A program made the translations under genes and the position numbers. This document shows positions 43,822 to 53,700 of a stretch of 57,313 bases of DNA, piece by piece. Source of the stretch: Bacillota bacterium (GTDB taxonomy: Bacteria > Bacillota > Clostridia > Peptostreptococcales > Anaerovoracaceae); NCBI GenBank assembly GCA_017557505.1, contig JAFYYP010000002.1, positions 1 through 57,313 on the forward strand, read 5' to 3'. Every line of letters begins with the position of its first letter. Position 1 is the stretch's first letter. The notes beneath the pieces are model-generated. The model did no database searches. It saw only the letters and a list, made by a program, of their open reading frames with translations, and was not told the DNA's origin.

Positions 43822-46800
43822 ATGAAACGAAAAGTACTAAGTTTATTGTTGACTCTGGCGTTGTGCCTGAGTCTGGTGCCGCTGACGGCTGTGTTAGTGC
43901 ACGCAGTGACGGTACCGAATGCGACCGAGATCAGCATCTACGGTAACGGATATGATGCGACGGCGGACTTTGAAGATCCGGCAGGAAAGTATTCGTACAG
44001 AGCGGCGACTCATACGCTGACGTTGAATAATTTCAACGCAGATGACGAGTGGTCGGCGCCGGATGTAGGGACCATTGACACGGAAGCGAGCATCTACGCA
44101 AACGGAAGCCTGAATATCACGCTGCAAGGCAATAACGTTATCGATGCGACGCAGCACAGAGGTCTCGCAGAGTTGTTCTGCGCGATCGCGATCGATGGCG
44201 GTGACCTGACGATCAACGGTCCGGGAACGCTCACGATCACGATGAACGATACGATGGGAAGTTACCTGGATGCAAACGCTGGTATCTACGTCGCAAGAAA
44301 ATACGACAGCTCTCAGAGCTCGTATGTAGGCGGCAGCCTGGCCATCTATAACGCGACGATCGATGTGACCTGCGGAAGCGTCATCACAAAAACGTGGGAC
44401 GGAAGTTCCTGGTCAGTCACCGGCGCGTATTATTCGTATGGTCTGTATGCGGAAGAATCAGTATACATCGCGAACTCGACAGTGTCGGCAACGTCAGGCG
44501 ATTCGTATTATTACGGATACGGCATCAAGGCTGGTGGCGGTTTGACGGTGTCAGACAGTACGCTGAATCTGGAAACAGGATGGGGTTACGACTACTACGA
44601 ATTCGGAGCCAGGGTCGAAGGCGATATAAACGTAAATAACAGTACCGTAACGGCGCACATTGGCGACACGTACTACGGCGCTTATGGTCTGTACACAGGA
44701 AAGTCTCTGTCGCTCACAAATGGTTCCCAGGTGTTTATCGAAACAGATCCTGTTATAAGCACGTGGACGAACGGCGTTTACGCAGGCGATCTCGTTCAGA
44801 CGAACTCACTGCTCGATATTGATATCGACGTAACGACGAACAGCACGGGACTTAGCGTCGGATACACAGGCGCGGTGAGAAGCTCACAGATCAATATCGA
44901 TATCGATGAAGCGACGAAGGGCGAAAACCTCGGCATCGATATCGGTACTCAGGCGGACAGCAGATCAGGTTTCCTGTTCGGGAACAGTGAAGTCAACGTA
45001 ACGCTCGGACCCTCAAGATCTCAGGATGAGAATAGAAGCGGTAAGGCGATCGCCATGCGTGTAGTATGGGGCGATGTCGATATCGTCAACAGCGATGTCG
45101 ATCTGAGCGTAACGAGCTCGACGAGCTACATGCCGTACGACGCGTATGGAATCTATGTGGAATCTCCGAATTATTACAATTCAAACAGAGGCGGAGATCT
45201 AACGGTTGAAGCTGGCAGCACGCTGGATATCGAAACCGGAAATGTGGTTCATGACGCAGGCGGCATCTACATTTCTTCCAACATACTGAACGGTGATGAT
45301 GCCAAGATCACCATCAAGACCGGCGAGGCGAAAGGAACCACATATTCAAGCACGGACGGTCTCTATGCCAACGGGTTTGATTTGGCAGACTGCGATCTGA
45401 CGATCGAATCGGGTGAAGCAAACGACGGATGCACATGTATCTACGTTCACGACGATACAGCGGAAAAGACTTTCGATAACTGCAAAGTAAGCCTGACGGC
45501 GAACGGCTCGCCGACCTACAGTTCAACCGCAATGAGTTCCGGCGGACGCTCTCCGTTCAAGGTAAAGAACGGCACGGATCTGTCGGTCGAAGTAAAAAAG
45601 AGCGAAAGCGCATGCGGTATCGAAAGCTGGGGCGGTCTGACGGTAGAAGACAGCACCCTGACGGTAAAGACAGCAGATGCGACGCTATACAGTAACTACG
45701 GCATCAACGCTCCGAGCGATAACAGGGGAGTCGTGGCGTCCGTTAAGAACAGCACGGTCACGATCGACGCTGGCAAAGCAGGTCCGGATACGGGCTGGTC
45801 AGTCTCGATCGGTTGGTCTTCCTACAAGGGCTTCGATATCGACGAAGACAGTACGGTTACCGTAACAGCTGGCGGCAACGCGAGCACGCAGTGCATCGGC
45901 ATGGCTGTATATGACGGAGAACCTATCAACCTGGCCGGCACGGTAACAACGAAGGCTGGAAACGTTATTGGTGATAACGCGAGAGGAAGTTTCGGACTCG
46001 TGACGAATCTCGGATCAGATACCACGCTGAATATCCCCGGCACGTTTACGGCACAAGGATATACCAGAGCAATAACCGGTGGTTGGACATCCGGAAGTTT
46101 CGGTAACACGAATATTGAAGCAGAAAATATCTTAGCAGGTGTAGCATATGATGGCTCGGATGCAGAGCTCGTAGACAAAAACGGCGCGGCTACGGCTACG
46201 CTGTACACATCTACGGCAAAATACGTCAAGACGGCGGAAGCTTATACGGTAACGGTCAACCTTGGCAGCCACATGGCGTTTAGTGACGCTACGATGCCTG
46301 TGACGCAGTCTGTACTCAAGGACGCTGCAATCAAAGAACTATCTGTTGTCGCAGAAACGGATTATTGTTTCCCGGATAGCTATGCTTCTTTAGGAACAAC
46401 TAACGGCATTACCGTTAAGCTGAATAATGGTGACATTACTATTTCCGGCACGCCGACTGCAGATGTAACGATCAATCTTGCAGATGCGGAAGCGGTTCCG
46501 GCAGTGCCCAAGGCCGCTACTCCAGTCTTCACACCTGCTGCGCAGTCCTTCACTGAATCGATCGACGTTACGATCACGTGTACGCTTACCGGTGCAACCG
46601 TCTACTATACAGACGACGGCAGCACGCCGAGCGCAACGAACGGTACAGTGACCACAGGTGCAGCGATCACGCTGACCAACACGACGACGCTAAAGGCGAT
46701 CGCGGTCATGGCCGGCTACGACGACAGTGAAGTTGCAACTGCGACCTACACCAAGACGACGCCGTCTTCCGGCGGTGGCGGCGGTGGCGCAACCACTTAT

Positions 46801-47586
46801 CCGGTCACCCCGGCGGAAGCCGAAAACGGCAAGATCACGGTCAGCCCGAAGAACGCAGCAGAAGGGGACAAGGTGACCATCACCGTAACTTCGGACGAAG
46901 GTTACGAACTCGATAAACTGACAGTGAAAGATAAGAACGGCAACGAGATCAAGGTCACGGAAAAGGACGGCAAGTACACGTTTACGATGCCGGCTTCTGA
47001 AGTGGACATCGAAGCGACCTTCAAGGAAGCGGAAGAAGAACCTGCTCCGGCAGACGACTTCCCGTTTGTGGACGTTCCGGAAGACGCTTACTACCGCAAG
47101 GCTGTCGAGTGGGCGCTTGAGGAGGGCGTGACCGGCGGAACTTCTCCGACGACCTTCAGCCCGATGGCAGACGCGACCAGAGCGCAGATCGTGACGTTCC
47201 TGTGGGCGGCAGCAGGCGCACCCGAACCCGAAACGACGGAGAACCCGTTCAAGGATATCTCCGAAAGCGATTACTTCTACAAGGCCGTGCTGTGGGCGTA
47301 TGAGAACGGCATCACGGCAGGCGTTTCCGAAGACGAGTTCGGTCCGTACCGGACGGTGACGAGAGGGCAGGTCGTGACCTTCCTCTACGGCTATGCCGGA
47401 AGACCGGAGGCCGGAACGGAGAATCCGTTCACGGACGTTTCCGAGAGCGATTACTTCTGCGCGCCGGTGCTGTGGGCTTACAGAGAAGACATCACGGCGG
47501 GCACGAGCGCGACGATGTTCAGCCCGGACGACGATTGCCTGAGAGGCCAGATCATAACGTTTATGTATCTGTACTTTGCGGAATAG
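43822..47586 (+). CDS. Secreted SLH-domain surface protein, 1254 residues
   Basis: Signal peptide as in its neighbours (cut near residue 30, LVHA). The long repetitive region (about 32-830) opens with a diverged lead motif (ISIYGNGYDATADF ... YRAATHTLTLNNFNADD) and then alternates YGxYA/G-type turns with short strands (SYGLYAEESVYIANSTVSA, YGYGIKAGGGLTVSDSTLNL), as expected of a beta-solenoid. It continues with the shared YTVTVNLGSHMAFSD...SGTPTADVTINLADA domain, a chitobiase-C-like domain, an InlB-B-like repeat and three SLH domains (about 1079-1254). An in-frame codon 23 residues upstream is in the leader and is not used. The last ~360 bases are nearly identical to those of the next gene. 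Confidence 0.9.
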   Translation: MKRKVLSLLLTLALCLSLVPLTAVLVHAVTVPNATEISIYGNGYDATADFEDPAGKYSYRAATHTLTLNNFNADDEWSAPDVGTIDTEASIYANGSLNITLQGNNVIDATQHRGLAELFCAIAIDGGDLTINGPGTLTITMNDTMGSYLDANAGIYVARKYDSSQSSYVGGSLAIYNATIDVTCGSVITKTWDGSSWSVTGAYYSYGLYAEESVYIANSTVSATSGDSYYYGYGIKAGGGLTVSDSTLNLETGWGYDYYEFGARVEGDINVNNSTVTAHIGDTYYGAYGLYTGKSLSLTNGSQVFIETDPVISTWTNGVYAGDLVQTNSLLDIDIDVTTNSTGLSVGYTGAVRSSQINIDIDEATKGENLGIDIGTQADSRSGFLFGNSEVNVTLGPSRSQDENRSGKAIAMRVVWGDVDIVNSDVDLSVTSSTSYMPYDAYGIYVESPNYYNSNRGGDLTVEAGSTLDIETGNVVHDAGGIYISSNILNGDDAKITIKTGEAKGTTYSSTDGLYANGFDLADCDLTIESGEANDGCTCIYVHDDTAEKTFDNCKVSLTANGSPTYSSTAMSSGGRSPFKVKNGTDLSVEVKKSESACGIESWGGLTVEDSTLTVKTADATLYSNYGINAPSDNRGVVASVKNSTVTIDAGKAGPDTGWSVSIGWSSYKGFDIDEDSTVTVTAGGNASTQCIGMAVYDGEPINLAGTVTTKAGNVIGDNARGSFGLVTNLGSDTTLNIPGTFTAQGYTRAITGGWTSGSFGNTNIEAENILAGVAYDGSDAELVDKNGAATATLYTSTAKYVKTAEAYTVTVNLGSHMAFSDATMPVTQSVLKDAAIKELSVVAETDYCFPDSYASLGTTNGITVKLNNGDITISGTPTADVTINLADAEAVPAVPKAATPVFTPAAQSFTESIDVTITCTLTGATVYYTDDGSTPSATNGTVTTGAAITLTNTTTLKAIAVMAGYDDSEVATATYTKTTPSSGGGGGGATTYPVTPAEAENGKITVSPKNAAEGDKVTITVTSDEGYELDKLTVKDKNGNEIKVTEKDGKYTFTMPASEVDIEATFKEAEEEPAPADDFPFVDVPEDAYYRKAVEWALEEGVTGGTSPTTFSPMADATRAQIVTFLWAAAGAPEPETTENPFKDISESDYFYKAVLWAYENGITAGVSEDEFGPYRTVTRGQVVTFLYGYAGRPEAGTENPFTDVSESDYFCAPVLWAYREDITAGTSATMFSPDDDCLRGQIITFMYLYFAE
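46738..46856 (+). repeat. Identical 119-base tract shared with the previous SLH gene (copy 2)
   Basis: Matches 42760-42878 base for base by eye; both copies include the run of Gly codons and the TTYPVTPAEAENGK-encoding segment. Confidence 0.75.
47212..47571 (+). repeat. Near-identical SLH-coding 3' segment (copy 1)
   Basis: Colinear with 54386-54745 at a constant offset of 7174 bases, with only scattered third-position changes. It encodes the second and third SLH domains of the third and fourth SLH proteins. Confidence 0.75.
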
Positions 47587-47608
47587 GGCTTTAGTTGAAT
47601 GAATACCG

Positions 47609-47642
47609 GAAAAGCGGTCTCTTAGAGACCGCTTTTCTTTTT
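47609..47642 (+). terminator. Terminator after the third SLH gene
   Basis: AAAAGCGGTCTC pairs perfectly with GAGACCGCTTTT around TTA, followed by CTTTTTT. Confidence 0.9.
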
Positions 47643-47652
47643 TATCAGTCCT

Positions 47653-47727
47653 GGCACGATTCGTGCCTGAAATTGGCATTGCCAAAATCCCGCCAATCAG
47701 GACATGTGCAGGATAATTCTATACAAT
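47653..47727 (+). promoter_or_regulatory. Dual-palindrome promoter, copy 4
   Basis: Palindrome A: GGCACGA-T-TCGTGCC (47653-47667). Palindrome B: TTGGCA-T-TGCCAA (47673-47685), here perfect. Centres are 19 apart (one base deleted), yet TACAAT at 47722-47727 is still exactly 43 bases from B's centre. Outside the palindromes the region is unrelated to copies 1-3, so conservation of the palindromes is selective. Leader hairpin AGCAA/TTGCT at 47736-47748. Confidence 0.65.
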
Positions 47728-47794
47728 GAAATTGGAGCAATTTTTGCTATTCCGTTGTTATTATTTTTGCTTTCCGAAGAAGGGGGCTTAGTTT

Positions 47795-50700
47795 ATGAAA
47801 AAAGTATTCAGTATCCTGCTGACCCTGACATTGTGTCTGGGTTTGGCGGCAGCGATCAGTACGCAGGAGGTGCACGCCGAGACCTACAGTATATGGGTAG
47901 GCGGTACGGAGGTCACGAGCGATAACGCTTCGGACGTCTTCGGCGACGGCACCGTCAGTTACGATACTGCCACGAACACTCTCACCCTGAAGAATTACTC
48001 CTACTCAGGGCAAGGGTGGAAAAATTACAGTTCATTCTACGGGATATATCTCGGGATGTACGGGGATCTCAAGGTCCAGCTCGTCGGTGATAACAACATT
48101 CAACTTGCTGCTCCGGATACCAATTGCAATTCGTACGGACTGTTTTACAGCAATTATGACAAGCTGACATTCAAGGGCAGCGGGAGTCTGACCGTCCGCG
48201 GAGGAGATCTGCCGGAAGGAACCAGCACATCTATCGAAACTGCCGGTATGGGAGGTTATTACGGAGATATTATCTTCGGAAACGAGTTCACCGGCAGTGT
48301 GACCGCGCTGGGCGGAAAAGTCACCAATGCGGGAAGTTCCATAGGTCTTTTTGCAAGCTCAGGGTGTGATGTATTCAATGGTACTGTCGTGTGCATGGGC
48401 GGAGATTTCAGCGCAACAGGCAGTATTTACAGTTTGGGTTCCAAAATGAGCAGTACTGCCAACATCTACGGCGGATCATTTACGTCTTTAGGCGGCAAAA
48501 TATCCACGTCAAATGGATATGCTTACAGCTATGGCGTATATGGTTCTTCGCTGACCGTTAATGTGTTTGACGGTACTCTCATCATGCAGGGAGGCAGTGC
48601 AACAGGCACTTCCTCTGCCTACAGTAATGGTACGAACTGGGGCACTCTAAACCTGTACGGCGGTGTTACTGTCGCTCAGGGGGGTGCTGCCGCGAAGACA
48701 GACACATCGAATTTCTCCGGCCTTTACAGCATCGGTGCAGACTGCGATGTAAGATCTTACGGTGGTGTACTGATCGCGCGCGGCGGGACGCTCAACGACG
48801 GATATAGAGTTGTGACAAAAGGATATGGTGATCAAAGATCTGCGATCGACGGCCGATTCCTTTTGGGTGAGGGAATGAAGATCGCAGGCGCTGTGGGTTA
48901 TTCAGACGTAACGGGAACTTCCGGCTTTGGCGAATTGACCGTCACCAGTGACAACAGCACTGCCGCCAACCTGAGCGGTTCTGTCGGAGGCGTCAGCAAC
49001 TACAGCGGACAGGAAGGATTGGGATCCGGTTATCTTGTTTATCCGACCGGCATAGTTATCGTTCCTTCAGATTGGACGGAAACAGATACTGCCGGTACCC
49101 TTACAGGCAATTCCTACAATGTACGTATCGATGGATCAGACCTTTCCGCATCCTCGGTCCAGCTCGGATCGTATTCGCTCCTCAGTGCAAACCTGTACGA
49201 AGGGACTGCTGTTTCCGCCGGAACAGGCCTTAACCTCAGCGGCGGCATCAGTGGAAACGGCGGAACTCTTGTAGCCGCAGGACCCACTCTTACCGGAGCA
49301 GGTTCTGTCAGTTCCGGCCTTATGACCACCGGCGCGGTCAGCGGAAATATCGGCGTGATCGCTGTCGGCGGCACAGCGCCGGTTACTTATGGATTGGGCG
49401 GCTCCGGAACGGTCAATGCTTCCGGGCTCACAGAGGACGGAAAGCTGATCGCGACAGGTCTTGCTTCTGCACTCGGATCCGGAACAGCAGTAAATGCCGG
49501 GGCACTCGGGGTTATCGATCAGGAAATGTATTACAGCGTAGCGTATTACGAAAATACCGCACCGACGTATACCGTCACGATCACACCTGGCGCGCATATG
49601 ACCCTTGCCGAAGGTTCCGGCGATCTGGTGCAGACGGGGAACGGCCCGCTGACGACCATCATCCTGACGGCAGACGAGGGGTACTACTTCCCGAAAGACT
49701 ATGTCGAAAAGAATTTCCTGCCCAAAGACAGCTGGAATATCGAGGCGGCATGGAGCAGGAGCGGTTACGGCACCACGATAAAGATATCCGGGACACCGGG
49801 AACAAACCATAACATCAACCTTGCGGATGCGGAACTCTACGTTTATCCGGTCTGGATCGGCGGCGTCCGCGTAACGGCTCTTAACAAAGACGACCTTGTC
49901 ACTGCCATCAACGAGGCTGCAGGCGAGGAAGTCGCTACGGGAACGGCTGTGTATACGCCCGGTACGCTCAGGTTCCATTCCTCTTATCCCGAGATCGTCA
50001 TGGACTACAACGGCACCATTACGCTTACGGATTTCACGTACAAGGGCGAAGGGTATCAGTTTGCGACGGGAAACGATAAATACGCAGCACTGTATGTTGA
50101 TGCTTACAAACTTACATATCCGCAAACCTCTTCAGAATACAGGCTGACGGTGGAACTTTCCGGCTCGAACAGCATTACGCAGCATGTTTCCAGCACGGAA
50201 GCGAACGCAGACGATGTATATGGCATCTATTTCAACGGCGGCGGAAACAGGGATCAGGGCATAAGTTTTACCGGCAGCGGTAATCTTACTGCCACAGCAG
50301 AAGTTGTGGACAGCAAGAACATCGCAGCAGGTCTGTATGTATACGGTCACTGCTATGCGAAGAGCGGAGCGGAAGTGACCTTTACAGGACCTTCCGGAAA
50401 CGTCAATGAAAGCAGCGGCATCATTCTTCGCAGCAATACCTATTATCTCGGCGCCAGCAGCAATGGTATATTCACGGCGAGCGGGGATACCTACGCGATC
50501 AACGACTTGACGACTCCATCGAATGGGTATTCCAGAGTACAGTATTCCGCTCCGTATTACCTGCTTGCAGGATCTTCTCCGGATGGAAGCGACGCTTCAC
50601 CCTATTCGGGTACGGGAGAGGATAATGCGAAAGATCTGATGGGATACAAGTTTATCTCTTTGGGTCAGGGCGAATTGTTCGTTGCCGGTATGGCTGTAAC

Positions 50701-53700
50701 CGACGGCAACGCGAATGATATTGCAGCTGCTGTCAATGCGGCTTATCCCGGTTCCATGACCGGAACAGCGACCTACGACTCGTCCACGCACACTCTGACG
50801 CTGAAGGATGCTGATATCAGCAATCTCAGCACAGGCGAGCAGGACATCAACTACTGGGGTATCACTTATTACGGCAAGGAGCCGCTGAATGTTGTGGTCA
50901 ACGGCACCAACAGCGTAACAGGGAAAGACAGAAGTGATGACGATACTTACGGAATCTGCAGTGACTACGGCATAAACTTTACCGGCAGCGGCAAGCTCGT
51001 AGTTACCGGAGGCAACGTATCCACTTACGATGATTCCGGCGGTATCTATGGAGCTGTTACTGTTGACGGGCCGGATATCGAGGCTTACGGAGGCAGTACG
51101 AGAGATTATTCTTATGGCATTGATGGATCGGTAACACTTAAGAGCGGCAGTCTGAAAGCTGTTGGCGGCAAGTCCAGTTCGGAAGATTCCTATGGCATCG
51201 ATGGCAGCGTGCTCGTTGAAGGCGGTACGCTGACAGCAACGGGTGGAACCGCTTACGATTATTCATATGGTATTGACGGAACTTTAACGCTGCAGGATGG
51301 AGAGGTCTATGCCAACGGAGGACCATCCACCGGAGATTACAGTGTGGGTCTGTACAGTGCAGAAGTCAACGGAGGTAAACTCACAGTCACTTGTGATGTC
51401 GGTTACGACGGCAATTACGGTATATACAGCTCTCTCACGGTAAATGACGGCGAAGTGATCGTCAACAGCGGAGATAGTAAATACAGCGTAGGTGTCGATG
51501 GTACTACGACGATCAACGGAGGAAAGACCACGATAAATGCCGGCAACGCACAGACCAGCCGAGGCATTTACGCAAGTACTTATGTATATGGCGGAGAGTT
51601 GTACGTTAACGGCGGAACAGGGACCGCCAGCGGGAGCGATTCGACCTACAGTTATGGCGTATCCGGTACACTCTATATGCACGATGGAGGAACTGCGAAG
51701 ATCACATCCGCTGAGGCTACGTACAGTTATGCGGTCAATGGATATCCTTATATCAAGGGTGGTTCGCTTGAACTGATCGCGAACGGAACGCAGACAGCGC
51801 AGATCTGCAGCTCCACGCCAAGCCTTGAGGAAAAAGTCGCGGTACTCATTGCATCCCCGAACGCGGATGCCAGCGATCCGGTTCCCTATGTAAAATCGGA
51901 CTACGCAACATATAAATATCTGAAGACCGGTCCGGGTTACGCGCTGTGGGTCGGCGACAAGCAGATCCACGCGGGTATCGCAGACGATGTCTTCGGCGAC
52001 AATAAGGTGAGCTTCGATCCCAAGACCGTCACGCTCACGATAAACGGAGCAGATCTCACCGCATCCGGAAACAATGCTGTGATCCATTATAACGATAATG
52101 ACCTCGGGCCCCTGACGATCGAATTTGCGGGCACAAGCACGTTGACCTATACCGGAACGAACAGTACGTGCGGTATCTACAGTTCTGCCCACGATGCAGA
52201 CTACAATGATTATCCGCTGACCATAAAACTGGCAGACGATGCTGTCGTCAATATCGTTTGTCCGACGATCAGTTCGGGATATGACAGGCCTTCTTATGGG
52301 ATACGGCTGTGGTCGCCTCTTACGATAGACGGCGCCGGAACATTCAATATCAACGCATCCGACTTTACTGGCGAGGTGCTGGGTTCCAGCACGGGACTCT
52401 ATGCAACCGATCTCATCCTTTCCGGCGGTGTTACGCTCAACGTCAATGGCGGCGACTGCGACGCGGTCTACTCCGACCGTACCTGCGACAGCATGGGCGT
52501 CTATTTGAACCGGGATCTTACTATAGAGGACGGCTGCACGCTGAACGCAGCCGGAGGATCCGTCATAGGATCCAACAACTCGAGTTATCCTGCTACGAGT
52601 GACGGACTCTGCATGTATCCCGGAACGACGGTCACACTGAGCGGCAGCGCAAAGGCGCTTGTTAAGGGCGGAACCTATACCTCCGGCAATTACGGCGGAT
52701 CCTACGGATTCTTCGCCCTTGGCTGGGATTCCAAGAGCATCGTATTCGATACGAGCAGCTGGACCGGGGAATTCGACATGAGAGGTGAGAGCGGACACTC
52801 CGCGATATACTATATCTATGGATCCTACGCTTATGCCCGTGATGTCGATGCGACAGAAATGACTGTCTTTGAGAATTCGGATGATACGGAAGGTACTGAT
52901 ATAACGTACAGTCCTTACTGGTGCTACGGCAGAAATACGACCGACAAGAGGCTGCTCATCTATCCGAACAGCAGCCTTACGGTCACCATCACCGCTGCAG
53001 ACGGAATGACTCCGGCGGCAGCATATAAAGAGACCGTTAAAAGCAAGAACAGCATGACGGAGCAGATCTATACTGCTGCGGACGGCTACTATTTCCCCGA
53101 GGATTATGCATCCATCGGTATCACTTCCGGCATCGAAGTCAGCCGGATAGACTACAGCCAGATCAAGGTCTCCGGTACGCCGACAGCAGCCGTGGACATC
53201 AAGCTTGCTGCCGCGACTGCCAAAGCCGCAGCTGCAGTGCCTACCGGTGTGGACAAGACCGACTGCACCACCGTTGCGAACAACGACGGTGCAATCACCG
53301 GCGTGGATAAGACCATGGAGTATCAGAAGTCCAGTGATTCCTCCTGGACAGCCATTACCGGCAGTACGGTCGAAGGACTTGCTCCCGGAACATATTCCGT
53401 TCGGGTCAAGGCGACAGATACAGCATATGCATCTGAAGCGGTCAACGTTACGATCGCGGAATACAACGCGCCGAAGTTCGCTATAACGGTGGACGGCGGC
53501 AGCGCATTGAACAGCGCAGGCAAGACCATCACGGAAGCCGTGGAAGGAGAGACGGTAAAGCTTTCCTATGAAGAACCGGACGGAATGGGCTTCGATCACT
53601 GGGAGTTCATCACCGGAATCGGTGCTTCCGATCTCTCGAACGATCAGTTCACGATGCCCGCAGAAGCGGTATCGTTGAAGGCGGTATTCCTCGAACGTGT

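Noticed and set aside
37408-47685. Invertible (phase-variable) promoters, given repeated palindromic sites.
   Set aside because: All four units face the same way, each stays linked to its own gene, and no recombinase gene is present in the window.
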